DNA of 35,154 bases from Rubrimonas cliftonensis. GTDB taxonomy: Bacteria > Pseudomonadota > Alphaproteobacteria > Rhodobacterales > Rhodobacteraceae. Where the stretch lies: positions 1 to 35,154 of the forward strand of contig NZ_FNQM01000024.1 in assembly GCF_900107585.1 (NCBI RefSeq), written 5' to 3'. Shown here piece after piece: positions 14,784 to 23,825 of this stretch. The notes under the pieces are model-generated. The model searched no databases. It was not told where the DNA came from and saw nothing but the letters and a program-made list of their open reading frames with translations. The translations under genes were made by a program, and so were the position numbers. The first letter of the stretch is position 1. Each line of letters starts with the position of its first letter.

Positions 14784-16399
14784 CAGGCGACCTCCCTCAT
14801 CGGCGCGGCCCCGAGCGCCCGGCGCCGCGCGGCGGACACCGCCGCGGCCGTCGGTGCGTCGAAAACCGCCGCCACATGCCCATCGGGGCGGAACAGGTAG
14901 GCGAGCCCTGAGCCATAGCGCGCCCGCGCGAGGCCCGAGGCGTCTCCGTGGCACGGGTAGGCGTCCGACGCCTGCGCCACGCCGAGACGCCGCACGCCGG
15001 GCGCGTCCGGCAGGGCGACGGCGCCGAAGCCGACGAGCGTGAAGGCGCCCTGAACCAGCGGCAGCAGCCAGGCGCCGCCGTCGAGCGGCGCGTCCACCGC
15101 GGGCCGCCCCGGCGCGACCGGCGCCGTCCCAGGCGTCTGCAGCGCGAAGCCCTCCAGCGAGCAGGGCGTGGACAGCCGACCCGAGTTGATCAGCCGCCGC
15201 GCGAAGGGCTGGTCATGGGCCAGCCGCAGCGCCTCGGCGCGGAACAGCGCCTCGGCGGGGCTTTTCGGCGTCATGAAGTTGGTGGCGCGCGACGAGTTCA
15301 GGATGTTCTCGGCCGAGCCGTGCGACCGCTCGTCGTGGTAGGTCTCGACCAGCGCCTCGGCCGCGTCGCCCGCCAGCACGGCGGCGAGCTTCCAGCCGAG
15401 ATTGTCGGCGTCCTGCACGCCGCCGTTGCCGCCGCGCGCGCCGAAGGGCGACACGACATGGGCGCTGTCGCCGCAGAAGATCACCCGGCCATGGACGAAG
15501 CGCTCCAGCTTCACGCAGCGGAAGCGGTAGACGCTCATCCAGTCCAGCCGAAACGGCCGGTCGCCGACCATGGCGCGGATGCGCGGCGTCACCTTCTCCT
15601 CGGTCGCCTCGGCGCGGCCGTCGCACCCGGCGTCGAGCTGCAGGTCGATGCGGTAGATGTCGTCGGGCTGCCGGTGCAGCAGCGCCGACTTGCCGGCGTG
15701 GAAGGGCGGGTCGAACCAGAACCAGCGCTCGGGCGCGTCGCGGTCGCCGAAGGGGCTGTCGGCCATCTCGACGTCGGCGATCAGGAACTGCTCCTCGAAG
15801 GTCTGGCCCTGCCAGACCAGCCCCATGCGCCGCCGCGTGGGCGAGTTGGCGCCGTCGCAGGCGACCATCCAGCGCGCCGCGAGCGCATAGTCGCCCTCGG
15901 GCGTCGACACGCTGAGGCGGACATGGTCGCCGAAGTCCTCATGCGCGGTCACGGCGTTGCGGAACCGCAGGTCGATCAGCTCGGGGAAGTCCCGCGCGCG
16001 CTCGATCAGGTACTGCTCGACGTAATACTGCTGCAGGTTGATGAAGGCGGGATGCTTGTGGCCGGCCTCGGGGAGCAGGTCGAAGGAATAGACCTCCTCC
16101 GCGCCATGGAACAGCCGGCCGACCTTCCATGTCACGCCCTTGGCGAGCATCCGGTCGCCCACGCCGAGACGGTCGAAGATCTCCAGCGTGCGCTTGGCCC
16201 AGCAGATCGCGCGGCTGCCGATGGACACTGTGTCGTTGTCGTCGAGCACGACGCTGGCGACGCCGCGCGTGGCGAGGTCGATGGCCAGCGTCAGCCCGAC
16301 GGGACCGGCGCCGACGATGGCGACCGGCGCCTCGGCGCCGCGGCCGTCGAGTTCGGGCGGCCGCGTGAAGCCGAAGGGCGCGTAGGCGTAGGCGGGCAT
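14783..16399 (-). CDS. Group A FAD monooxygenase, putative 3-hydroxyphenylacetate 6-hydroxylase (MhaA-like)
   Basis: 538 aa, cytoplasmic, p-hydroxybenzoate-hydroxylase/PheA family (FAD_binding_3). The start at 16399 is chosen for its AGGGAGG box; an ATG 15 codons upstream lacks one. FAD site GAGPVG at residues 30-35; DG motif CDGANSPTRRRMGL near 175-188; GD motif FCGDSAHVVSPFGARGGNGG near 305-325; then a thioredoxin-like C-terminal region, as in MhpA and phenol hydroxylases. It uses NADH/NADPH and O2 to hydroxylate an aromatic ring. In this operon the product should be homogentisate, so a hydroxyphenylacetate such as 3-hydroxyphenylacetate is the likely substrate. Automatic annotation would probably say 3-(3-hydroxyphenyl)propionate hydroxylase, but ring-cleavage genes for that pathway are absent. 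Confidence 0.78.
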   Translation of the reverse strand: MPAYAYAPFGFTRPPELDGRGAEAPVAIVGAGPVGLTLAIDLATRGVASVVLDDNDTVSIGSRAICWAKRTLEIFDRLGVGDRMLAKGVTWKVGRLFHGAEEVYSFDLLPEAGHKHPAFINLQQYYVEQYLIERARDFPELIDLRFRNAVTAHEDFGDHVRLSVSTPEGDYALAARWMVACDGANSPTRRRMGLVWQGQTFEEQFLIADVEMADSPFGDRDAPERWFWFDPPFHAGKSALLHRQPDDIYRIDLQLDAGCDGRAEATEEKVTPRIRAMVGDRPFRLDWMSVYRFRCVKLERFVHGRVIFCGDSAHVVSPFGARGGNGGVQDADNLGWKLAAVLAGDAAEALVETYHDERSHGSAENILNSSRATNFMTPKSPAEALFRAEALRLAHDQPFARRLINSGRLSTPCSLEGFALQTPGTAPVAPGRPAVDAPLDGGAWLLPLVQGAFTLVGFGAVALPDAPGVRRLGVAQASDAYPCHGDASGLARARYGSGLAYLFRPDGHVAAVFDAPTAAAVSAARRRALGAAPMREVA

Positions 16400-16412
16400 G
16401 GCGAAACCTCCC

Positions 16413-17363
16413 TCAACCCTGCAGCTCGGCCCAGACCGCCGCATCGCGCTCGGCGGTCCAGATGCGGGGCGTGTCGATCCCCAGCGCCTCGTCCCAGGCG
16501 CGCGCCACGTTGAACGGCAGGCAGTGCTCGTAGATCGCGTAGTCGCCGAACTTCGGGTCGCAGGCCGCGCGGCAGGCCGCCATCGCCTCGCGCAGGCTGC
16601 CGCCGCCCTGCGCCACCCGCGCCACCGAGCGGAAGGTCGAGCCGACGAAGTCGGCGGTGGCGTCGAGCGCCGCGTTCACCTGCGCCCGCCCCGCCAGCGC
16701 GTCGCCGCGGCCGGGGGCGATGGCGTCCACGTCATGGGCGCGGATGGCGGCAAGCGTCGCGGGCCAGTCGGCGAAATGCGCGTCGCCGCAGTAGCAGGCG
16801 GAATGGAACTCGACGATGTCGCCGGTGAACATCACGTTCGCGTCCGGCACGAACGCCACGATGTCGCCCGCCGTATGGGCGCGCCCGAGATGCTTCAGGT
16901 CCACGCGGCGCCGGCCCATGAACACGGTCATCGCCCGGTCGAAGGTCAGCGTCGGCCATGTCAGGCCGGGGATGTCCTCATGGCCCTGAAAGAGCCGCGG
17001 AAAACGGCGGAACTCGCTCTCCCAGTCCTCGGCGCCGCGCTCGACCACCATGGCGCGGGCCTTGGCGCCCATGACGACGTCCTTCGCGCCGTAGGCCGAG
17101 GCGCCCAGCACGCGCACGGCGTGGTAGTGGGTCAGCACGACATGGGTGATCGGCTTGTCGGTGACGCCGCGGATCTTCTCGACCACCTTGGCGGCGAGCC
17201 TCGGCGTCGCCTGCGCGTCCACCACCATCACGCCGTCGTCGCCGATGATGACGCCGGTGTTGGGGTCGCCCTCGGCGGTGAAGGCCCAGAGGTCGCGCCC
17301 GACCTCGGTGAAGCTGATCGCCTTGTCGCTCAGGTCGCCCTGCGACGCGAAAGCCTTGGTCAT
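16413..17363 (-). CDS. MBL-fold protein with altered metal-binding motif
   Basis: 316 aa, cytoplasmic, metallo-beta-lactamase fold. The usual HxHxDH motif is replaced by THYHAVRVLG: His79 and His81 are present, but Asp and His of the DH pair are replaced by Val83-Arg84. Later ligands are partly kept (His163 in AHTAGDIV, Asp182 in FTGDIVEF), while the last histidine (normally PGHG) is Arg219 in APGRGDAL. So one of the two metal sites should be lost or strongly changed. It begins 3 bases after the fahA stop, with GGAG in front, inside the homogentisate operon. I recall relatives with the same THYHAVRVLG motif beside aromatic catabolic genes, which would make this a subfamily trait and not decay. 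A hydrolase or lactonase role is possible; the substrate is unknown. Confidence 0.75.
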   Translation of the reverse strand: MTKAFASQGDLSDKAISFTEVGRDLWAFTAEGDPNTGVIIGDDGVMVVDAQATPRLAAKVVEKIRGVTDKPITHVVLTHYHAVRVLGASAYGAKDVVMGAKARAMVVERGAEDWESEFRRFPRLFQGHEDIPGLTWPTLTFDRAMTVFMGRRRVDLKHLGRAHTAGDIVAFVPDANVMFTGDIVEFHSACYCGDAHFADWPATLAAIRAHDVDAIAPGRGDALAGRAQVNAALDATADFVGSTFRSVARVAQGGGSLREAMAACRAACDPKFGDYAIYEHCLPFNVARAWDEALGIDTPRIWTAERDAAVWAELQG

Positions 17364-17366
17364 CGG

Positions 17367-18638
17367 TCAGTTCTCCGTTGGGAATTGGGGCGCAGGCAGG
17401 ATCGCGCCGTCGCAGGGGCCGAAGCCGATGCGGAAGCCGGCGCCCTGCGCATGGCCGCGCAGGCTCAGCGTGTCGCCGTCCTCGATGAAGCTGCGGGTCT
17501 CGCCGGTCGCGAGCGTCAGCGGCTCCTTGCCGCCCCAGGTCAGCTCCAGCAGAGAGCCGTAGGCGGTGCTGTCGGGGCCGGAGATCGTGCCCGAGCCGAG
17601 CAGGTCGCCGACCCGCATGGCGCAGCCGCTGCTTGCGTGGTGCGCCAGCTGCTGGGCGGAGGCGTAGTAGAGTTCGCGCGCGTTGGTGCGGCTGATCACG
17701 GTCGCGCGGTCGGAGCCTGCGGGGCGCATCTCGACCGACAGCGCGATGTCGTAGCCGAGCGGCCCTGGCTCGCGCAGGTAGGGCAGCAGCGGCGTCTCGC
17801 GCGCAGGCGTCGGCGTGCGAAACGGGTCGAGCGCGGCGCGCGTGACGATCCACGGGCTGATCGTCGTGGCGAAGGCCTTGGCCTGGAACGGCCCCAGCGG
17901 CTGGTACTCCCAGGCCTGGATGTCGCGCGCCGACCAGTCGTTGAGCAGGACGTAGCCGAAGATCATCGCGTCGGCCTGCGCCACCGTCACCGGCTCGCCC
18001 ATGCGCGAGGGCTGGCCGACCACCGCGCCCAGCTCCAGCTCGATGTCGAGGCGGCGGCTGGGACCGAAGGAAGGGGCGTCGGCGTCGGGCGCCCTGGTCT
18101 GGCCCAGCGGGCGGCGGACCGGGGTTCCGGAGACGACGACCGTCGAGGCGCGGCCGTTGTAGCCGATGGGGATGTGCAGCCAGTTCGGCGGCAAGGCGTT
18201 CTCGGCCCCGCGGAACATCGTGCCGACGTTCACGGCGTGCTGCCGACCGGCGTAGAAATCGGTGTACTCCGCCACGTCGAAAGGCAGGTGGAGCGTCGCC
18301 GCGGCCAGCGGCGTCAGGTGCGGCGCGACCGTCTCGCGCTCGGCGGCGCCCTCCGCCAGCAGCGCGGTCAGGCGCGCGCGCAGGGCGCGCCAGACCGGCT
18401 GGCCGGCGGCCATCAGGTCGTTCCACGCCGGGCGCGCCAAAAGCGGCCCGGGCCCGATTGCGAGCAGTCCAGCGCCCTCCAGCGCCGCCACATCCAGCAC
18501 GTTGTCGCCGATCGCCACGCCGCAGCGCGGCGCGCCGCCCGGCGGCGAGAACACGCCGCAGGGCAGGTTGTTGAGCGGGAAGTCGCCGTCGGGATCGTTC
18601 GCGCCGGCGACCCAGCTGCGCAGCAGGCCGCCGGTCAC
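17367..18638 (-). CDS. fahA: Fumarylacetoacetase
   Basis: 423 aa, cytoplasmic. It hydrolyses fumarylacetoacetate to fumarate and acetoacetate, the last step of the pathway. The start is GTG at 18638, overlapping the hmgA stop as GTGA; the frame is open far upstream but only as a shadow of hmgA. The N-terminal SH3-like part includes [15 protein letters not shown]. Catalytic and metal-binding parts of the FAH domain are intact: [20 protein letters not shown] near 122-141 (metal Asp and catalytic His), DIELELG near 196-202 (two metal glutamates) and [10 protein letters not shown] near 230-239 (metal Asp). Length matches FAH proteins of 410-430 aa. Confidence 0.95.
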   Translation of the reverse strand: MTGGLLRSWVAGANDPDGDFPLNNLPCGVFSPPGGAPRCGVAIGDNVLDVAALEGAGLLAIGPGPLLARPAWNDLMAAGQPVWRALRARLTALLAEGAAERETVAPHLTPLAAATLHLPFDVAEYTDFYAGRQHAVNVGTMFRGAENALPPNWLHIPIGYNGRASTVVVSGTPVRRPLGQTRAPDADAPSFGPSRRLDIELELGAVVGQPSRMGEPVTVAQADAMIFGYVLLNDWSARDIQAWEYQPLGPFQAKAFATTISPWIVTRAALDPFRTPTPARETPLLPYLREPGPLGYDIALSVEMRPAGSDRATVISRTNARELYYASAQQLAHHASSGCAMRVGDLLGSGTISGPDSTAYGSLLELTWGGKEPLTLATGETRSFIEDGDTLSLRGHAQGAGFRIGFGPCDGAILPAPQFPTEN

Positions 18639-20002
18639 GACCAGTCGCCTTCCGGCGCGCCAGTGAACCGCTTGCGCAGCGAGGACCAGCATTCGACATA
18701 GTCGTCCTGAAGCGGCGCAGTCCTGGCGGCGAACTCGGTCAGCCGCTGGGGAAAGCGCGTCTCGAACATGAATGACATGGTCTCGTCGAGCTTCTCCGGC
18801 TGCAGTTCGGCGAGGCTCGCCTTCATGAAGGCGTCGTTGTCCGGCCCATGCGGCAGCATGCAGTTGTGCAGGCTGATGCCGCCGGGGACGAAGCCCTTCG
18901 GCTTGGCGTCGTACTCGCCGTAGATGTTGCCCATCAGCTCCGACATGACGTTCTTGTGGTACCAGGGCGGGCGGAAGGTGTTCTCCATCGACATCCACCG
19001 CTCGCGGAACAGCACGAAATCGATGTTGGCCGTCCCCTCCACGCCCGAAGGCGCCGTCAGCACGGTGAAGATCGACGGGTCGGGGTGGTCGAACAGGATC
19101 GCGCCGATCGGGCAGTAGTCGCGCATGTCGTATTTGCAGGGCGCGTAGTTGCCGTGCCACGCGACCACGTCGAGCGGGCTGTGGCCGATCTCGGTGGCGT
19201 GGAACTCGCCCGCCCATTTCACGATCACCCGGCTGGGGGCGTCGCGGTCTTCGAAGGCGGCGACGGGCGTCTTGAAGTCGCGGCGGTTGGCCATGCAGTT
19301 GGCGCCGATCGGGCCGCGGCCCGGCAGCTCGAACTTCTGGCCGTAGTTCTCGCAGACGAAGCCGCGGGCCGGGCCGTCGATCACCTCGACGCGATAGACG
19401 AGGCCGCGCGGCAGAATCGCGATCTCCTTCGGCTCGACGTCGATGACCCCCAGTTCGGTGCAGAAGCGCAGGCGCCCCTCCTGCGGCACCACCAGCAGTT
19501 CGCCGTCGGCCGAGAAGAAATACTCGTCCTGCATCGAAGCGGTGACGAGATAGACATGCGCCGCCATGCCCGACTGGGCGCCCGCGTCGCCGGCGGTCGT
19601 CATGGTGCGCATGCCCGTGACCCAGGTCAGCGCCTCATCCGAGTGCGGAACCGGATCCCAGCGATACTGGCCGAGCGAGGTCACGTCGGGGATGACGTTC
19701 GGGGCCGACTTCCAGTGGGCCATGTCGATGCGCACGAAGCGCCCGACATGCTTCACCGACGGACGGATGCGGTAGCACCAGGTGCGCTCGTTGCGGTGCT
19801 GCGGCGCGGTGAACGCCGTGCCGGAAAGCTGCTCGCCATAGAGCCCGTAGGCGCAGCGCTGCGGGCTGTTGCGGCCCTGCGGCAGCGCGCCCGGCAGCGC
19901 CTCGGTCTCGAAGTCGTTGCCGAAGCCCGGCATGTAGCCCGCCCGCGTGCCGACGGGCGTTGCGGCGCGGATCAGGCCGGAGGTCGTGGTCTCGTCGTAC
20001 AT
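18635..20002 (-). CDS. hmgA: Homogentisate 1,2-dioxygenase
   Basis: 455 aa, cytoplasmic non-heme iron dioxygenase that opens homogentisate to maleylacetoacetate. The ATG at 20002 has GGGAGGG just ahead and gives the usual opening, with [20 protein letters not shown] soon after. Iron ligands are present: His and Glu in [18 protein letters not shown] (about 343-360) and His in [10 protein letters not shown] near 385. The N-terminal beta-domain blocks [14 protein letters not shown] and [20 protein letters not shown] are as expected. It is the first gene of the ten-gene minus-strand operon. The divergent MarR gene starts 71 bases away and probably controls it. Confidence 0.96.
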   Translation of the reverse strand: MYDETTTSGLIRAATPVGTRAGYMPGFGNDFETEALPGALPQGRNSPQRCAYGLYGEQLSGTAFTAPQHRNERTWCYRIRPSVKHVGRFVRIDMAHWKSAPNVIPDVTSLGQYRWDPVPHSDEALTWVTGMRTMTTAGDAGAQSGMAAHVYLVTASMQDEYFFSADGELLVVPQEGRLRFCTELGVIDVEPKEIAILPRGLVYRVEVIDGPARGFVCENYGQKFELPGRGPIGANCMANRRDFKTPVAAFEDRDAPSRVIVKWAGEFHATEIGHSPLDVVAWHGNYAPCKYDMRDYCPIGAILFDHPDPSIFTVLTAPSGVEGTANIDFVLFRERWMSMENTFRPPWYHKNVMSELMGNIYGEYDAKPKGFVPGGISLHNCMLPHGPDNDAFMKASLAELQPEKLDETMSFMFETRFPQRLTEFAARTAPLQDDYVECWSSLRKRFTGAPEGDWS

Positions 20003-20073
20003 GGCTGTCCCTCCCGAATCTGTTTGCTTTGTTAAAGGTTGCGTTTGTAACCAACAACGCCTTATCGTGCGCC
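20003..20073. promoter_or_regulatory. Shared promoter/operator between hmgA (-) and a MarR gene (+)
   Basis: A 71-base AT-richer gap separates the two divergent starts. It contains the inverted repeat GGTTGC-GTTT-GTAACC at 20037-20052 (5 of 6 arm positions paired), flanked by GTTAAA and CAACAAC. MarR dimers bind imperfect palindromes of about this size overlapping divergent promoters, so this is the best candidate site for the neighbouring regulator. I could not assign -35/-10 boxes with confidence. Confidence 0.45.
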
Positions 20074-20547
20074 ATGGCCAAACCCGTCGAGACCGACTTC
20101 GACCTGTCGGCGTTCCTGCCCTATATGCTGAACCTCGCGGCGGAGGCCGCGAGCGCCGGTTTCCAGGCCGCCTATCGCGACCGCTACGGGATGCTGCGCA
20201 CCGAATGGCGGGTGATGTTCCACCTCGCGCGCTTCGGCGAGATGACCGCCACCGACATCGGCCGCCGCGCGCGCATCCACAAGACCAAGATCTCACGCGC
20301 CGTGCGGGCGCTGGAGGAGAAGCGCTTCCTGATCCGCAGCCCGTCCGCAAAGGATCGGCGGGTCGAGACCCTCAGCCTCAGCCGCGCGGGCGTCGAGGCG
20401 TTCCACGCCGTCGCCGCCATCGCCAGCGCCTATGACGCGGCGCTCTGGGCGCAGTTCGCGCCCGAGGACGAGGCGGCGCTGCGCCGGTGCCTCGCGGCGC
20501 TTGCGACGCCTGGGGACGAGCCGCCGCCGCCAGGGGTCGGCGATTGA
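20074..20547 (+). CDS. MarR-family regulator, probable HmgR-type repressor
   Basis: 157 aa, winged helix-turn-helix. Start at ATG 20074 ([20 protein letters not shown]); a longer frame would run into hmgA and overlap the shared operator. Helix-turn-helix and recognition helix: [20 protein letters not shown], then [20 protein letters not shown]; wing with the [10 protein letters not shown] motif. Divergent from hmgA with only 71 bases between, the typical arrangement for a repressor of the homogentisate operon. It is clearly different from the HpaR-like MarR protein that ends the operon, so the operon appears to have two regulators. The ligand is probably a pathway intermediate or a substrate aromatic acid. 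Confidence 0.78.
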   Translation: MAKPVETDFDLSAFLPYMLNLAAEAASAGFQAAYRDRYGMLRTEWRVMFHLARFGEMTATDIGRRARIHKTKISRAVRALEEKRFLIRSPSAKDRRVETLSLSRAGVEAFHAVAAIASAYDAALWAQFAPEDEAALRRCLAALATPGDEPPPPGVGD

Positions 20548-20599
20548 GATCATGGCGGGAACGCGCCGCCGCGCCCGGCGGGGCGGTTCGGAGGGCGGG

Positions 20600-20629
20600 G
20601 CCTGCGGTGCCGGCGGCGCGACCGCAGGC
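20600..20629. terminator. Hairpin between two convergent genes
   Basis: Perfect 9-bp arms GCCTGCGGT (20600-20608) and ACCGCAGGC (20621-20629) with a 12-base loop, placed in the 107 bases between the convergent MarR gene (+) and cupin gene (-). It could end transcription from both sides. No T tract is present on either strand. Confidence 0.4.
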
Positions 20630-20654
20630 GCGTGGCGGCGGCGCGACGCCGGGG

Positions 20655-21011
20655 TCAGGCGGCGGCGAGGTAGTTCTTGACGAAGCGATCGCAGGCGACC
20701 TCCCAAAGGACGATCGCGCCTTTCTCGACGAACCAGGCGTCGCCCACGCCGTAGACGCGCCGCTCCCCGGTGCGCTCGTCGGTCAGGGCGACGGAGCCTT
20801 CGACGACAACCGCGTGCTCGTTGAAGGGGTAGGTCATCCGGAACCTGCTGCGCGTCACGGCGAACCAGCCGCAGGACAGCGGCGCGTCAGGGGCGCCATG
20901 GGCCATCGCGCCGAAGATCGTCGCCTCGCCGTCGAGGATCTCGGCGCCGAGATCGGCGACGGTGCCCCAGGGGGCGAGGTCGGGGATCGTCCGGGAATTG
21001 ATCGCAAGCAT
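20655..21011 (-). CDS. Small cupin protein, EutQ-like
   Basis: 118 aa, a single cupin domain. A short N-terminal segment is followed by ATIFGAMAHGAPDAPLSCGW, then the barrel: TYPFNEHAVVVEGSVALTDE (first cupin motif, with E and H) and YGVGDAWFVEKGAIVLWEV (second motif, with G-D-A-W-F). The G-D-A-W-F-V-E-K-G pattern is typical of the EutQ/DUF861-like cupins (cupin_3). Such proteins often sit beside amine or amino-acid oxidoreductases and may bind or process a small-molecule product; no reaction is established. It is last in a three-gene operon behind a PuuB-like oxidoreductase (31-base gap) and an APC permease. Confidence 0.7.
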   Translation of the reverse strand: MLAINSRTIPDLAPWGTVADLGAEILDGEATIFGAMAHGAPDAPLSCGWFAVTRSRFRMTYPFNEHAVVVEGSVALTDERTGERRVYGVGDAWFVEKGAIVLWEVACDRFVKNYLAAA

Positions 21012-21043
21012 CGCGGGTCTCCGTTTTTTCGGGAAGGGAGGCG

Positions 21044-22366
21044 TCAGCGGCGGCCGTTGAAGTAGCCGGACAGCTGGTGCCAGGTCTTGGCGGCGGTCAT
21101 CACGGCCGGACGCAGCGCGTCATGGCCGGGAATGGCGGCGTGGGGGATCGCGCTCATCAGGTCGTAGCGGGCCGAGCCTTCGCTCATGCCTTCGGCCAGA
21201 ACCTTGCAGACGATGTGGCTGGGCGTGACCCCGAAGCCCGAATAGCCCTGCACATAGAAGGCGTTCGGCCGCCCCGGCAGCGTGCCGATCTGGGGAAAGA
21301 GGTTGGCCGAGCACGCCATCGGTCCGCCCCAGGCGAGATCGATCCGAACATCCTTGAGGTAGGGAAACACCTTCAGCATCAGCGCGCGGTTCCAGCCCGC
21401 GAGGTCCTCGGGGACATATTCGAGCAGCTGCGTCGCCGAGCCGAACAGCAGGCGGTTCTCGTTGGTGACGCGGAAGTAGTCGATCACCGGGCGGATGTCG
21501 CTGTAGGCGCCGCGGATCGGGCTGATCCGCAGGACCATCTCCTCGGGCAGGGGTTCGGTGGCGATCTGGAACGAGTAGGTGGTGATCGTCTTGCCCTGGA
21601 TGGCGGGTTCGAGCCGGTTGAGAAAGCTGTCGCAGGCCCAGAGCAGCTTTGCCGCGCGCACCGAGCCCGCGCCGGTGCGCACCGTGATCCGCTCGCCGTA
21701 CTCGACCGCGATCACCGGGCTGTTCTCGAACAGGCGCACGCCATGGCCGGCCAGCGCCTGCGCCTCGCCCAGCAGCAGGTTCAGCGAGTTCACATGCCCG
21801 CCGCCCATGTGCTTCAGCACGCCGGCGTAGACGTCCGAGCCGATCACCGACGCCACGTCGGCCCCCGACAGCAGCGCGATGTCCTCGTCGGGATCGACCG
21901 CCCTGAACTCGGCCTCCCAGGCCCTGAGCGTCTTCATCTGGCGGGCGTTGTAGGCGAGGTAGCCGTAGCCCTGCCGGAAATCCGCGTCGATCCCGTAGCG
22001 GGCGATGCGCTCGCGGATGATGCCGGCGCCGAGGTTCGAGATGCGGAACAGCGTCTCCAGCCCCTCCGGCCCGACATGCTTCTTCACGGCGTTGATGTCG
22101 TGGCCGATGCCGGCCATCACCTGCCCGCCGTTGCGGCCGGTGCCCCCGAAGCCGAGATGGCGGCCCTCGAGCACCACGACGTTCGTGATCCCCTTCTCGG
22201 CCAGCTCCAGCGCGGTGTTGACGCCCGAGAAGCCGCCGCCGATCACCACCACGTCCGCGTCGACGTCGTCGGTCAGGCGCGGAAAGGCCAGGTCGTACTT
22301 GCGGGTGACGGTGTAGTAGTTCAGCGCGTCGAGCCGGTTCATGACGGCGGGGGCGAGAGCGTTCAT
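21044..22366 (-). CDS. FAD-dependent amine oxidoreductase, PuuB-like (DAO family)
   Basis: 440 aa, cytoplasmic flavoprotein. The start at ATG 22366 lies 4 bases after the permease stop. FAD-binding GGGFSG is at residues 43-48 after VDADVVVI, with FGGTGRNGGQVMAG shortly after; the C-terminal YVQGYSGFGVTPSHI completes the DAO FAD site. The N-terminal NYYTVTRKYDLAFP resembles gamma-glutamylputrescine oxidoreductases (PuuB), which open the oxidative route of putrescine use. No puuA, puuC or puuD is present in this window, so the natural substrate could be another amine or imino acid. The APC permease immediately upstream presumably brings in the substrate, and the AraC protein beyond it presumably senses it. 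Confidence 0.8.
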   Translation of the reverse strand: MNALAPAVMNRLDALNYYTVTRKYDLAFPRLTDDVDADVVVIGGGFSGVNTALELAEKGITNVVVLEGRHLGFGGTGRNGGQVMAGIGHDINAVKKHVGPEGLETLFRISNLGAGIIRERIARYGIDADFRQGYGYLAYNARQMKTLRAWEAEFRAVDPDEDIALLSGADVASVIGSDVYAGVLKHMGGGHVNSLNLLLGEAQALAGHGVRLFENSPVIAVEYGERITVRTGAGSVRAAKLLWACDSFLNRLEPAIQGKTITTYSFQIATEPLPEEMVLRISPIRGAYSDIRPVIDYFRVTNENRLLFGSATQLLEYVPEDLAGWNRALMLKVFPYLKDVRIDLAWGGPMACSANLFPQIGTLPGRPNAFYVQGYSGFGVTPSHIVCKVLAEGMSEGSARYDLMSAIPHAAIPGHDALRPAVMTAAKTWHQLSGYFNGRR

Positions 22367-22370
22367 GGCG

Positions 22371-23825
22371 TCAGACCTCGGTGATGGCCGAGCCCAGCGC
22401 GGCATAGAGCGCGGGCCGGCGATTGCGAAGAAACAGCGCGAAGGCGGCGCCCGCGGCGGCGGTGGCGACCACGAGCCACGGCAGCGCCCAGGTGACCGGG
22501 CTGTCGGCCCCCGCGAGCAGCGGCAGGTTGGCGATGACGAGCACCAGCGCGAGGGCGAGGCCGACCAGCGCCGCGACCGGCGCCAGCATCCTCGTTCCCA
22601 GCCCGAGCCCGAGCGGATTGGCGCGGAAATAGGCGAGGATCGCCAGGCTCACCGCGATCTGCACCGCGAGGATGCCGATGACCGCGACGGCCGAGGACAG
22701 CGCGAAGACCGTGGCGTAGGGGTCGGCCCCCGCCAGCACGAAGCCGCCCAGCAGCGCGGCGGAGACCAGCGCCTGCGCCCGGCCCGCGACATGGGGCGAG
22801 CCATGCACGGCGTGCACCGCGCCCAGCGCGCGGGGCAGCACGCCGTCGCGGCCGAGGGCGTGGAAGTAGCGGTTCAGCGTGTTGTGGAACGACAGCGCCG
22901 ACGCGAACAGGCTGACGATCAGCAGCGCCTCCATCGTCGCCACCGACCAGGGGCCGAGCACGTCGGCGGCGGCGGTGAAGAAGAAGGTCTCGATGCCGGC
23001 GGCGGCGGTCTCCTGCACCTGCGACGACCCGTAATACTGCGTGATCGCCCAGGTCGAGAAGGCGTAGAACCCGGCGATCAGCCCGACCGCGGCGTAGGTC
23101 GCGCGGGGGATGGTCCGCTCGGGGCGCGCCACTTCGCTCGCGAAGATCGCGGTCGACTCGAACCCCATGAACGAGCCGAGCACGAACACCAGCGCGACGC
23201 CGAGGCCCGGCGCGAACACCGTCGCCGGCGCGAAGGAGGTGGCGTCGATCCCCTCGGGCCCGCCCCCGCGCAGCAGGATGCCGACGCTGAGCAGGAACAG
23301 GATCGCAACCTCCGCCAGCATGCAGACCGCCAGGAGCCGTCCCGAGAAGGCGATGTTGCGCGCGCCGCAGAGCCAGACCGCCGCCATCGCCGCCAGCACC
23401 GCCGCCCACCATGGCAGATCGATCCCGAACGAAGCCGCGGCAGCCGAGACGAAGACGCCGAACAGCGCATAGACCGCAAGCTGGATCGCCTTGTAGGTCA
23501 GGATGGCCACCGCGGCGGCGCCGACGCCCGCCGGGCGCCCGAGCCCACGCGAGACATAGCCATAGAACCCGCCCGCCGGGCCCGCATGGCGCGCCATCGC
23601 GGTGAAGCCGACGGAGAACAGCAGGTAGAGCAGCCCGACCAGCAGGAAGGCGCCGGGCGCCCCCGCGCCGTTGCCGAAAGCGAAGGCCGCAGGCGACGCG
23701 CCCACGACCGACGCGAGCGGGGCCGCCGCCGCGACGACGAAAAAGACGATGTGCGTCGTTCCGATCGATCCGCGCGCAAGGCGCGATCCTTCCGGCGAGA
23801 CGCCGGTCAAAGAGGCATTGCTCAC
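22371..23825 (-). CDS. APC-family amino acid/polyamine permease
   Basis: 484 aa, inner membrane, about twelve hydrophobic segments. APC landmarks include the first helix region with VVGASPAAFAFGNGAGAPG, then GFTAMARHAGPAGGFYGYVS and the E-containing helix GSFMGFESTAIFASEVARPE (substrate/ion site of TM6-like position). I chose GTG at 23825 because AGGA lies about 8 bases ahead and the protein then starts SNASLTGVSPEGSRL; an ATG at 23870 (15 residues longer) lacks a ribosome-binding site but cannot be excluded. It is first in the operon with the amine oxidoreductase and cupin, so an amine or amino acid is the likely cargo. Confidence 0.87.
   Translation of the reverse strand: MSNASLTGVSPEGSRLARGSIGTTHIVFFVVAAAAPLASVVGASPAAFAFGNGAGAPGAFLLVGLLYLLFSVGFTAMARHAGPAGGFYGYVSRGLGRPAGVGAAAVAILTYKAIQLAVYALFGVFVSAAAASFGIDLPWWAAVLAAMAAVWLCGARNIAFSGRLLAVCMLAEVAILFLLSVGILLRGGGPEGIDATSFAPATVFAPGLGVALVFVLGSFMGFESTAIFASEVARPERTIPRATYAAVGLIAGFYAFSTWAITQYYGSSQVQETAAAGIETFFFTAAADVLGPWSVATMEALLIVSLFASALSFHNTLNRYFHALGRDGVLPRALGAVHAVHGSPHVAGRAQALVSAALLGGFVLAGADPYATVFALSSAVAVIGILAVQIAVSLAILAYFRANPLGLGLGTRMLAPVAALVGLALALVLVIANLPLLAGADSPVTWALPWLVVATAAAGAAFALFLRNRRPALYAALGSAITEV

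Noticed and set aside
16398-18701. Plus-strand open frame of 767 codons opposite fahA and the MBL gene
   Set aside because: Composition of a GC shadow; both minus-strand genes have intact family motifs.
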